From Siphonodentalium dalli (lineage: Eukaryota > Mollusca > Scaphopoda > Gadilida > Siphonodentaliidae), in contig CP136065.1 of NCBI GenBank assembly GCA_032622095.1, positions 245,087,474 through 245,151,473 on the forward strand: a DNA stretch of 64,000 nucleotides, read 5' to 3'. Below the pieces are notes generated by a model that saw nothing but the letters and a program-made list of their open reading frames with translations, was not told the origin of the DNA and searched no databases. The translations under genes and the position numbers were made by a program. Below, piece after piece: positions 47,160-57,810 of the stretch. Within the stretch, counting starts at the first letter, position 1; the number at the start of each line of letters is the position of its first letter.

Positions 47160-48430
47160 TTATTATACCTCGACCTTCGGGGGCATATAGACGAGGGCTC
47201 CGTTCGTAAGTACAGTCCATCCATCCGAACATATCACCTTGTAACTCAGGTGTTTATTATTGGATTTCGTTGTCCTTTTTCATGGTGATAGTCAGGCTTT
47301 CCGCCAGGTTTTTGGGAACGGGTATCTGCCAAGGGGGAAATGCAGTCAATGTTTTCAATGTCGTGGAAAGTTGGAAACACTAGTGGACCTACTTTTGTTG
47401 TATCGGCCAATAGAAGAATCAGAGAGTAGATTTGCTAATCGTTTTGCATACATTTTCTACCAAGTTACTATGCTATCAACCGCAATAACTTTAAAACCTA
47501 GAAAATTTATAAGATAAAAATTAATTGCCAGGTTAATGTCACCGGTGGTGAAGGCCTTGCGTTGTTTCCAGTATATGGAAACGCGCCCATTGAAGTTAAA
47601 CGACTCACTATTCAAGACACGGCAGATAGTTCAGATGCATAACATGCCGGAATATAACACTCAGCAGATAGACGATTAGCAGGTTGGATGCAATGAAGGA
47701 ATAGAATAAAGGTGCAATGTTTTAGTTCTAAATATCAAGCTAAATTATAATAAACATAGATAAGATGCTTTGAAAAAAATGGAGTGATATATATATTTTA
47801 CGACATGAAGATAGAATCAGTGGGTATGATTAAATTATCGGTAGTCATTTTTCGTAACCTAACCTCGCAACGTAACCAGCGGACTCCAAAGCATGTGTTC
47901 TAGCGATGTCGGATTTGATCACCTCCTCAGTTCATCTGCTGTGTCTGCAGGTTGGGGCTAGCATGCAACGTGCAGAGCCATGTGTGCTCGTTCAGAATCC
48001 GGAGCATTTCAGTAAAAACTAAATAAAGTGTACTCTATATTCTAAATGGAACACATGGACCCTGCACGTTGAATGTTAGCTCCGGCCTACAGACATACTG
48101 ACATCCAAATTTTAGTGTTAGATCGGTCCGAGTGTGTATTCTCGCTAGAATTTCAAATAAAGTTGACAACTATTTAAATTTCTTAGCACTGTCCCAACAA
48201 ATTGAGAAGTAAACATCTTTATCCCACATGGTCATAAGATAACAACGAAAGGTTTGCCTGAATGACTACCTTTAATAATGAATGAAAGGAAATTAGAACA
48301 GGTAGCCGAAACATATTGGTCTAAACTTTAGGATTTCATCTAATCCAAATTTACGCCCTTTTTTGGTCTCACAAGCGCCATAGTCGAAGTGCATGCAGTA
48401 ACAAGCATTTCGACTCAATTACGGATCAGT
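47160..48430. other. mostly unrecognised, with one repeat fragment
   Basis: 47160-47300 carries ACCTCGACCTTCGGGGGCAT and ATCACCTTGTAACTCAGGTG, a repeat seen again at 48675 and 53685. The remainder shows no gene. Confidence 0.5.
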
Positions 48431-48589
48431 GTGGCATGACTCTGAGGGATAAATCTGTCGCTGTGCAACTCTGTTCTATACATATGGAATATGTCCTGTG
48501 GTATGACAGAAGGGGAAATATTGGCTGGGGGGATGGGCCCTTTAAAGGGACCCCCTGCCCTACTAGCGGAAAGCCTGTGATAGGACAGG

Positions 48590-48750
48590 TTGGGGAAAGG
48601 ATACCCATATACTACGGGTTTCGTCCATTCATTTTACCAGAGTTATGGCCCTTGTTTGACTTAGAAATTTCCGTCCGGACATATCACCTTGTAACTCAGG
48701 TGTTAATTAATGGATTTCGTTGTCTTTTGTCATGGTGATAGCAGACTGTA
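48590..48750. repeat. ATCACCTTGTAACTCAGGTG repeat unit
   Basis: AAAGGATACCCATATACTAC, GAGTTATGGCCCTTGTTTGA and CATATCACCTTGTAACTCAG. The unit resumes at 53570-53965 in three further copies. The long-TIR element (48751-53576) is inserted in it. Confidence 0.8.
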
Positions 48751-51700
48751 GTGTGGTCGTGGTACGCAAAAAAAGGGGTCAACCCAGAAGAAATTGGTAT
48801 AGAAGCGATCTCGGTGTCATTCAACGCGGGAGAATCTCTGCTACAACATATCCAAAATCCGCTAAAATCCGCTTTGGGCAAAATCCAGGATCCAAGATGG
48901 CGTCCAACATGGCCGCCTTTAGTCAAAAGAGATTCTGACTGAGATTAATTCGACATAATGAGAACAAATGTTGCCATATTAATACAAATGTATACATTTT
49001 TGCGAAGGTAAAGTATTATGCCACATATCTATAGAAAAAATGGAACCCCTCGCCCCAGATGGCTGCCAAAATGGTGGCCTAAACTCGAAAATTTGAAATT
49101 TTTGCCTAATATCTTAAAGATCAATTCCTGTTGTTTGATAATGGTTCAGACTGGCGACATTGATTAGTCATATTCATGTTAATTCATCATTGGAGCAATG
49201 AAAGATACCATAAATGGGGTCCCAGCCTCATATACACCCTCAAAAATTTGATTTTACAGAACGCGGTATAAAATTCCACAAAAATCGCCATTGGGATTCC
49301 AGTCGTATATCAACAAGAAATGGACAGAACTGTTCAATGTAAGTTGGGCATACCATTATCTATAATTACTCCAATTCAATGAAACCCAAATTGGCGCTTT
49401 GTCTTAAAATGGCTGCCAAAATGGCGGTCAAAATATGGAAAATGGCAGATATTTAGAATGGTCGTCAGAGGGTTAGACCCAGAAGGAATTGGTAAAGAAA
49501 CGGTTTTGTTGTCATTCGACGCGGGAGAATCTCGTGTATAACATATCCAAAATCCGCTAAAATCCGCTTTGGGGAAAATACAGAATTCAAGATGGCGTCC
49601 AACATGGTCGCCAATAATAATGAAAATTGCAAATATGTAGTTATTCACGAAAACCCATTCGACAAAACGCCAATTCGGCACCAATACACATCATTGATTG
49701 AAATCAATGTTTTTTGTGGGTATGAGTAGCCAATCACGATTCAAAATGCTAAGATGGCTACCAAAATGGCCACCGAAAATTGTCGAAATTTAAGTTCTGC
49801 TCAGAGGAAAGCCGAAACAACACTTCGGTTGTGAGCTAACGATGACAGACCTATTAAACATGTTGCCAATAATCTACTACCACAATCAGTTCAGCCCGAA
49901 ATGTTCCAACTAAGCAGTATCTACTGCAGGATCCAACACGATGTCCACTTATTACGAGGGACTATCTGGAAATTAATTAAAAAGAAATTAAATTGCTACG
50001 AATCTGGATTATTTGAAAACACAGTGTCAACATTTCTACTTATAACGACTATTCGGAACATCAAATATATGGGCATCGGTGGTCTAAGTCCGGAAGCATC
50101 AGGCTATTATAGGTTTTCCAGTGCTGGCGAAAGTGAAAAGGACAGGAGGGAAAAGCGAATAATCTGGGGTTTACTTAATTGGTGGGCAAGTTGGTTATCG
50201 GAGCTGGGGAGTTTCAAAGTAAAATTATTTTCTTCAATATCAAAAGGAAAAATGAAAATTCGCACGTACATTGTATACCCTTCAAATTTTATGTGACAAT
50301 TCCGTGTCATGCGATTGTGGGTATATACATGTGGATAGAAACATTCTAGTACATATATAGACGCACCTATATCTTCTACACATTTAGTGAATTTCATCAA
50401 TGATATGTAGACACAATGTGCGTCACAGCTGGATCTGACCCGTAGGCGTAAAGGTATCAACCATTTAGCTTGATTAACTGGCATTTCAAGGTTGTCATTG
50501 GATAGAAATGCCACATGAACATGGTGATTAACAACATGTTTGTCTAAGAAATGTGAACAATGAACATGTTATTTTCCGGATGTTAGACAATCAAACTGCC
50601 ACATAAGGCGTTCATCCATGCTCATCAGAGCACGAAATATGTGCAAATTAATGACACGAAAACTATTTCATGCGGACGACGTACTCTAGACCTACATCCA
50701 ACGTCATTTCCTATTAACTTTTATTGTTTGTACGGACGGTTTCGAGGTTTGAAAATCCCGCTTGTCCAAGAAAACCTCCACATACTTACGGAGTCGATGT
50801 GTAAACAATGTATGGGGATAGTTTTATGTGACAATTCCGTGTCATGCGATTGTGGGTATATACATGTGGATAGAAACATTCTAGTACATATATAGACGCA
50901 CCTATATCTTCTACACATTTAGTGAATTTCATCAATGATATGTAGACACAATGTGCGTCACGGCTGGATCTGACCCGTAGGCGTAAAGGTATCAACCATT
51001 TAGCTTGATTAACTGGCATTTCAAGGTTGTCATTGGATAGAAATGCCACATGAACATGGTGATTAACAACATGTTTGTCTAAGAAATGTGAACAATGAAC
51101 ATGTTATTTTCCGGATGTTAGACAATCAAACTGCCACATAACGCGTTCATCCATGCTCATCAGAGCACGAAATATGTGCAAATTAATGACACGAAAACTA
51201 TTTCATGCGGACGACGTACTCTAGACCTATATCCAACGTCATTTCCTATTAACTTTTATTGTTTGTACGGACGGTTTCGAGGTTTGAAAATCCCGCTTGT
51301 CCAAGAAAACCTCCACATACTTACGGAGTCGATGTGTAAACAATGTATGGGGATAGTTTCTTCATACATATATGTATTTGGCACACGTATTTTCTAGAAC
51401 ATAAGAGATCACCATTTACCGGAGAGTTGATATCTGGGAAGAGATCAGAGTAAAACTACTTTTCTTACATGTCGAAATGGGGAATCCATGGGCTACATTT
51501 AGTTCCAGCTTGAAACTTGAAAATGATGGCCGAGCCCGAATAGTTCATATTTCGTCGCATCAGTGCTATAATGTAACCCACATTTTCAACTTTCCGAGAA
51601 AATGAAGGTTGAAGTTTTTAGACAACATTTCTCCTAATGTTGACAAAGCATGACGTATTGTTGTATTTATCCCAATGAAAACTGACATTAGCTGTTCATT

Positions 51701-53576
51701 GAACCACATATTGTTTTCTGTTTATTCCCTCGTTTTCTTTTAAAAAACAATAGCTTTTTGGGAGATATGACATTTTGCGTATGCCAGCGACGATTCATTT
51801 CCGTGCTATAATGAAGTTGTGCTAATAAATGCAGATTAAGCTAAATATGGTGGCAATCGCATGTGTCTATGAACTAAAAAGTGCCTATTCTACACTATGA
51901 AAATTCACCCATGTGCATCATCATACAGAAATGTGTGGAAAAATCACAAAATTTAAATCACCAAATGATCACGTGACTAACATGGAGATACTGCCATATA
52001 GCACACATTTTAGAATTCACAAACACAAAACAGAAGTCACGTGGACAACCTGAAGCGTCCGATTGGCTGCTGTTGGACATACGACCTCATAGCACGAATA
52101 ATTGTAAAGATAGCTGGAGATACGACATTTGCTTCACTGGTTTGTGCGAATATTTGTCATCCAATGCAAGGACAGTTTGGCCCATCGGATTGGATTTATT
52201 CTCACGATTCGAATGGTATCAAATACTCATTTCCCGCCATAATGGATATACGACATTATAGCACTGATGAGTCGAGATTTTGTCAACCCGCGGGAAGCCA
52301 CCAAAAGATTGAAAATAAATAGTTTTGATGTATATGAGCCAACTATCAATTGCATCCACCACTCACAACTTCCATTATGTGATAAGCTGGGCAGCGTCTA
52401 CCATTTTCGTTTTGGAAGCCATATTATATAAAATTTATTGTTTCTTTTGGTCTATTTGAGATGGAATGTTCACAAATAAAAGAAACAATCAATTATTTTG
52501 TAGACAAGATCTGCTCATCCCTAAATATCAAATGTGACCAGAACCCCAAAGTCGATTTTGGTTAAATTTCATACCGCATTCGTTATAACTTATTAGTGAA
52601 GGACCGGAGTAAACTATGATCTAATCTATTCGAAATGTCATTGCTGTAATGATCATTGAAAGAATATACCCATTGTTTCCCAGTTCAGAGAGCAACAAGT
52701 GATAAACAGAAGTGATAGAAAATAGTATTTTTCACATCGGGTGGCCATTTTTGGTACTGATTTTTAAGTTTTTACATAGAGCTAGCATAATGGCATCATA
52801 AAGAGGTATACATTCGTATTTATTTAGTCAATTTAATTCATCAACCACAACTTATAATGGATTGAATGACACTGTGATCAATATCCGCCATTTTCCATAT
52901 TTTGACCGCCATTTTGGCAGCCATTTTGAGACAAAGCGCCAATTTGGGTTTCATTGAATTGGAGTATTTATAGATATTGGTATGCCCAACTTACATTGTA
53001 CAGTTCTGTCCATTTCTTGTTGATATATGACTGTAATCACAATGGAGAGTTTTGTGGAATTTTATACCGCGTTCTGTAAAATCGAATTTTTGAGGGTGTA
53101 GATGAGTCTGGGACCCCATTTATGGTATCTTTCATTGCTCCAATGATGAATTAACATGAATATGACTAATCAATGTCGCCAGTCTGAACCATTATCAAAC
53201 AACAGGAATTGATCTTTAAGATATTAGGCAAAAACTTCAAATGTTCGAGTTTAGGCCGCCATTTTGGCGGCCATCTGGGACGATGGGTTCCATTATTGCC
53301 ATAAACAGGTGGCACAACATTTTACCTTTGCAAAAATGTATACATTTGTCTACATATAACAACATTTGTTCTCACTGTTATCGAATTAATCTCAGTCAGA
53401 GTATCTTTTGACTAACGGCAGCCATGTTGGACGCCATCTTGGATCCTGAATTTTGCCCAAAGCGGATTTTAGCGGATTTTGGATATGTTATACACGAGAT
53501 TCTCCCGCGTTGAATGACACCAAAACCGCTTCTATACCAATTTCTTCCGGGTCGAACCCTCTGACGACCACACTAC
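48751..53576. mobile_element. 4.8-kb element with ~690-bp terminal inverted repeats
   Basis: The left end TAGTGTGGTCGTGG and right end GACGACCACACTA are inverted, and CTG flanks both. The arms pair from about 48752-49440 with 52890-53575, with roughly 85-90% identity by eye. They contain AAAATCCGCTAAAATCCGCT, CCAAGATGGCGTCCAACATG and AAAATGGCTGCCAAAATGGC. A second copy of the terminal sequence starts near 49470 inside the left arm. The interior has a 535-bp tandem duplication and several small ORFs, none recognised. Confidence 0.9.
50287..51356. repeat. 535-bp perfect-register tandem duplication
   Basis: 50287-50821 and 50822-51356 are nearly identical, beginning TTTTATGTGACAATTCCGTG and ending ATGTATGGGGATAG. 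The only visible differences are a few substitutions, which suggests a recent event. The mirrored ORFs in it are therefore duplicated shadows. Confidence 0.95.
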
Positions 53577-53966
53577 TGGGGGAAAGAATACCCACATATA
53601 CGGGTCTCATCCATTAATTTTTACCAGAGTTATGGCCCTTGTTTAACTTGGAAATTTGTGGATTTTGTGTCCATCCGAACATATCACCTTGTAACATGGG
53701 TGTTAATTATCGGATTTTGTTGTCATTTGTCATGGTGATAGCACAGGTTGGCGGAAATGATACCCATATACTAAGGGTTTCGTCCCTTAATTTTTACCAA
53801 AGTTTGAATTTTGTGTATGTCTGAACATATCACCTTGTAACTCGGGTGTTAATTATCGATTTTCGTTGTCCTTTGGCATGTTGATAGCACATCTCTGGGA
53901 AAGGATACCGGCTTACTGCAGGTTTTGTCTATTCATTTTTACCAAATTTACGGCCCTTGTTTGACT

Positions 53967-54067
53967 TTAAAATTTTTGAAGACCTTATTTCTGAATTTCT
54001 GAAATTTGTATCCGTAATACGGATACAAATTTCAGAAATTCAGAAATAAGGGCTTCAAAAATTTTAG
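53967..54067. repeat. 100-bp palindrome
   Basis: AAATTTTTGAAGACCTTATT and GAAATTTGTATCCGTAATAC pair with the second half around the centre TCCGTAATACGGA. Confidence 0.92.
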
Positions 54068-54130
54068 AAAGTTTTTATTGACCATCGCAAAAACAAAATT
54101 GCGGTGTATAAACATATAGGGAAAATAGGC

Positions 54131-54483
54131 AACACTCACATTGCTAACAGCAGCGGTCCGCTTTAGCAACACTCACATTGATGAAGGCATCGGTCTGATT
54201 AAATCTAAAAGTATGAACACTCACATTGCTGAAGGCACTTGTCCAATTTAGTAACATTCATATTGCTGAAGGCACCGGTCCGATTTAGTAACACTCACAT
54301 TCTTGAAGGCACCAGTCCGATTTAGTAACACTCACATTGCTAAAGGCACCGGTCCGATTTAGTAACACTCACATTGATGAAGGCACTGGTCCGATTTAGT
54401 AACACTCACATTGCTGAAGGCACTGGTCCGATTTAGTAACACTCACATTGCTGAAGGCCCCCATCTGATTTTGTAACACTCAC
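54131..54483 (-). repeat. 37-bp minisatellite of exon B edge plus 5' splice site
   Basis: About nine to ten tandem units of ~37 bp abut exon B. On the minus strand each unit reads approximately AATCGGACCRGTGCCTTCAG then CAATGTGAGTGTTACT, which is the last ~24 nt of exon B followed by its GTGAGT donor. Nearly all units keep GTGAGT. Use of the first extra donor would lengthen the exon by 37 nt and shift the frame, and reading through meets a stop within the second unit. Confidence 0.9.
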
Positions 54484-54572
54484 TTTGTTGAAGGCACCAG
54501 TACGATTTGCTTGTTGCGGCCCGAATCCTGTCGCCGTCTGGCTACTAGCAACACCATCAAGATCGTCAAAAG
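54484..54572 (-). CDS. polycystin-1-like gene, exon B
   Basis: This 89-nt exon follows an acceptor ...ctttattacag and ends AAA|GTGAGT. Its first two bases complete the codon begun in exon A, and it ends in phase 0. The peptide contains TFDDLDGVASSQTATGFG and ends with QQANRTGAFNK, including one N-glycosylation sequon (NRT). On the intron side its last ~24 nt plus the donor are repeated about nine more times (54131-54483). The exon is assigned by phase and position rather than by a recognisable motif. Confidence 0.72.
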
Positions 54573-54619
54573 CTGTAATAAAGTCACATAATGCTGAGGC
54601 AATCCGAATTTGCCCATTA

Positions 54620-54860
54620 TTAACCCTTTCATGACGGGAGCTGCGTCAGTGCAGCATTAAAGATCCTGCACCAGTGCATTCTCTTATATATGCGAGACTC
54701 CCATAGGGAGCCTCAAATATATAAGAGAATGTACTGGCTTAAACGGTCAAGGTAAATATTGTTAGGCCAATGTAATCTATTATATATGCAAGGCTCCCTA
54801 TGGGAATGCATTGGCACAGCTTGGGTTTTCGCAAAATTTCAGGAAGCTCAGACCTTTATG
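54620..54860. mobile_element. TTAA MITE, CATGACGGGAGC subtype
   Basis: TTAACCCTTTCATGACGGGA, hairpins around CTCTTATATATGCGAGACTC and a second diverged pair, ending near GCAAAATTTCAGGAAGCTC. It starts 47 bp upstream of the exon B acceptor. Confidence 0.8.
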
Positions 54861-55900
54861 GAAGGATTATTATTGCACTCAATGGCTTATTTGTGCGAAA
54901 TACAGCAAAATACAGAAGATTTCAAAACGTTCAATAAACAATTGTGTATTGTTCTTGAACAATACAAACCGATTACATCAACAACGTCATTGGCGACGTC
55001 AACTGTAGCAGATAATTTCTTCACTAAATTATTAGGTATAGTCTACTCTAAGCACATGTTTGTGCAATTAAATAAACAATATAGACCCAAATTTTAGTAT
55101 AGTACAAGGTACAATCTTCAGAGTGTGCAATAAACATAGAACAACACAGTTTTGTGAACATGTTAACGTTATTGCACTCATTTGTCATGCCGTGAGGTAA
55201 AACTTGAACCTCCGGTTCTCGTTTTACCATTGCGTCAGAACAAACTCATGCAATAACGTTATCTTGTTAACACATTTGTGTCGTTCTATCTATATATTGC
55301 AATTTGCATGTATATAGTTAATAAGGAAGACATGGTATATATGCTTTGGGGAACACCAAGTGACCAGAGGTCCCTGTTTCCCAACCCAAGGGAAGCCCCA
55401 GCCACCTACAATGGACGGGAACCGGTCAAAACGCCACATTGTCAAAACGCCACATTTTTGGACGAAACGTCACTTTTTTTGGGTCAAAACGCCACCTAAT
55501 TTTGGTCAAAACGCCACATTTGTTTTATCAGCTTTTATGTTTATTAAAATCTATATGCAAACAATTTTTTTTATAACTTTTTGGATGTTTATATCACGTA
55601 ACGTATACTTGAGTGTTGATGCCTTGTGTATAAGGATTATTATATGTTGCTGAATATTTCATTATACTCACAAATGCACGCGTTATATAGTACAAACATG
55701 GAAGTGATGCGTTCAGTAATCATGCCACGGTAATATTATCATTGACCGGTGACCTTTGACGTAATTTATGTTTGGTGATAGGTGTTTGTTACATTACGTG
55801 CATTAAACGGATGCCACTTTATTATCTTAATCACAATGCTTTGGGCTTTCGTTGGTGACCGAGGTCAGAATAAACTCATTCAAGGTATATATCCACGATT

Positions 55901-56345
55901 TTGATAGCAACCCATCACACCGTCACAATGCCGTGGTCACGGTGCGACTCCTTGGTTGAACGGTGTACAAAGTGTGCGAACGCTATAAGAAGAAATCAAC
56001 ATGCGGTAGTTTGCAAAACATGTGGATACAAAACACATCGTAAGTGTGGGACCGATATTTCTAGAACGTTGTATCTGCAAAAATCAACGATGAAAGGAAG
56101 CAGTTGACTATTTCTGCTATGGCTGTGGTGTGCCAGCTGAAGAGAGCAGACAGAACCGCTATTTCCGCATTATCAACACCACCAAACATCACCAGTTCGA
56201 TAGCCGATCGTAGTCATATGGACAATTTCGAGGTTGATGCCAGCATTCCACCAGTAATTGTGCACATGGACATTTCCAACGACAAAATAATTAAAAAAAC
56301 CTAATCCGAGCCACTAATAGAGCCAGAGAGTCTGATAGAGAGAAG
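55901..56345 (+). pseudogene. PHD-like zinc finger of the MULE transposase gene, frameshifted
   Basis: The frame opens with PWSRCDSLVERCTKCANAIR and RNQHAVVCKTCGYKTHRKCG, giving Cys-x2-Cys-x12-Cys-x2-Cys-x4-His-x2-Cys. A stop at about 56106 interrupts it. In another frame the next bases encode DYFCYGCGVPAEES, the final Cys pair of a C4HC3 finger. A further shift is needed to read on through DNFEVDASIPPVIVHMDISN. A GTAAGT donor lies near 56380. Fingers of this kind precede the DNA-binding part in some animal transposon proteins. The copy is not functional as it stands; the central catalytic portion is missing. Confidence 0.6.
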
Positions 56346-56914
56346 GCTCGAGCCAAAGAACCAAAGAATCTCAAATTTCGGGTAAGTATCATAAAGCTTA
56401 GGCTAGTATGTACATATGAACAAAACTAACCGAAATCCGACACTATTCTATATAATTAAGCACAGTCAGGTAATCTAATCCAACTTTGACCAGATTGACA
56501 GGTTGTGTGCGTGGCTACAGTGTGCATCTCTTACCCATGTGGGTGTGAATGTACGTCAAAATAATAATTAACCAATTCGATTGAGCCAGCGGCGGCTGTC
56601 ACTTGATACCGAATAAAGACATGCGTGATAGATGCCGAGGCGCTTGTATGTTTTGCAATGTGCAACAATCACTTTTATACATATTTGAACATATATTACT
56701 TGTCTGATGCGATAACATAAAACCACCATTGGTACGAGTTTCAAAAGAGGATGTTTTAGTTCATTGAGAATTTGTCAGCCAAGCAAAAACATGTGGTAGA
56801 CAATAAAGAGTGTTGTCAAATATGCTATTTTGTTTTCAAAATTAAATGACGGATAAAACAATATAAAAAAAATAACAAAATCTCACCATGTTATGATCAT
56901 CCTTAATCTTGCAG

Positions 56915-57315
56915 GTTGGCATCGACGGATTAACAACAAGTCAATGGAACAACTAAGGTTGTACAGGCTGTCCATCTTTCTTCACAACGAAGCAAAGCTT
57001 GTGCCATTGCATGCGATGATGGTGCAAAACCGAACCGTGCGACAATATGTCAGAAAGAAGGCAGGTGTGTCAAACAAGAAAATCTTTGCCGCTTGGGCCG
57101 ATTTCATATTTAAGAAGGAAGAATCGATGCCAGAGAACTCATGCGACGGGCTGCAGAGGTGCACTGGGTGTAAAACTCATAATGTTTGTGATAATGATGC
57201 ATATCATAATGTATATGTGAAGTTGTTACACTTATGTTCACCATGTTATATTGTTGGTTTACGTCGCAATTATCAAAATAAAAAAAATCAAACAGACTCC
57301 TCTTTTTACTATTAA
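56915..57315 (+). pseudogene. C-terminal part of a MULE-type transposase
   Basis: After an acceptor ...aatcttgcag the frame reads GWHRRINNKSMEQLRLYRLS, then FLHNEAKLVPLHAMMVQNRT and KKIFAAWADFIFKKEESMP. The G-W-H-R/H-R-x-N start, the short helical stretch with L-x-x-E-A and the later W-x-x-F are what I recognise as the tail of animal MULE transposases. The catalytic DDE region is absent. The frame then continues into CTGCKTHNVCDNDAYHNVYV and stops where a small TTAA element (57312) is inserted. The assignment is from remembered family features. Confidence 0.55.
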
Positions 57316-57441
57316 GAGGAGGTCAAGTAACCAAGTTTGAATGGACATTTCCATACAAATATCCGGAACAAAAGTTACATGTGGGAACTCCGGATATTTG
57401 CATATCTCAATTTATATTAAATTACTCGACCTCCCCCTTAA
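57312..57441. mobile_element. 130-bp TTAA MITE inside the MULE
   Basis: TTAAGAGGAGGTCAAGTAA and TTACTCGACCTCCCCCTTAA ends, TTAA at both borders, with AAATATCCGG / CCGGATATTT inside. It supplies the stop codon of the preceding frame. Confidence 0.82.
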
Positions 57442-57754
57442 TCAGATCAGCTTCAGTATTATAGCATGTGGCGTTTCGTCCATTGCTATGTGGCGTTACG
57501 ACTAAATTTAGGTGGCGTTCTGACTACATTTAAGTGGCGTTTTGACCATTGAATGTGGCGTTCTGACCAAATTGAAATGTGGCGTTTCGCCGGTGTGGCG
57601 TTATGACTAGTACCCCAATGGACATGGTGACACCACCTCTAGAACAGTCCAATGACATGTACCATGTCACCCGATGTTTTATACAATGGGTTTGGGCACC
57701 CATGTCCTAATTCCTGGCTAACTCCATGCCAATAATGGATGTATAAAAACTTAC

Positions 57755-57810
57755 TTCCGGTATCATCCTTCACCTGTTGATTTAGAAAAGATATGACACA
57801 CATGGCCATG
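57755..57810 (-). pseudogene. partial duplicate of exon A 3' end with donor site
   Basis: Read on the minus strand, this segment repeats the end of exon A, with a peptide like MAMCVISFLNQQVKDDTG followed by GTAAGT. It lacks the first two thirds of the exon and any acceptor. A hAT element (57811-59401) is inserted in it, flanked by the 8-bp duplication TGGCCATG. Flanking intron sequence (aatggatgtataaa) is duplicated too, so the event was a tandem duplication across the exon-intron boundary. A spliceosome could see the donor, but no complete exon precedes it. Confidence 0.75.

Larger units (their letters stand above)
55417..57615. mobile_element. Mutator-like (MULE) element, degraded
   Basis: GGGAACCGGTCAAAACGCCA at the left and the inverted TGGCGTTATGACTAGTACCC at the right are flanked by the perfect 8-bp duplication CAATGGAC (55409-55416, 57616-57623). 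Both ends hold clusters of the same ~15-bp motif, GTCAAAACGCCACAT (five at the left, seven in inverted orientation at the right), as expected for transposase binding sites. The interior carries remnants of a transposase gene. Mutator superfamily is inferred from the C-terminal peptide and the length of the duplication. Confidence 0.85.

Noticed and set aside
50107-51397. Pairs of near-identical ORFs on both strands
   Set aside because: They are copies of one another through the 535-bp tandem duplication, with no recognisable domain and no codon-level conservation that I can see.
55135-55265. Near-palindrome GTTAACGTTATTGCACTCATTT ... TGCAATAACGTTATCTTGTT as a gene or RNA signal
   Set aside because: It is a short inverted repeat of the MITE kind with decayed ends; nothing supports an RNA gene.
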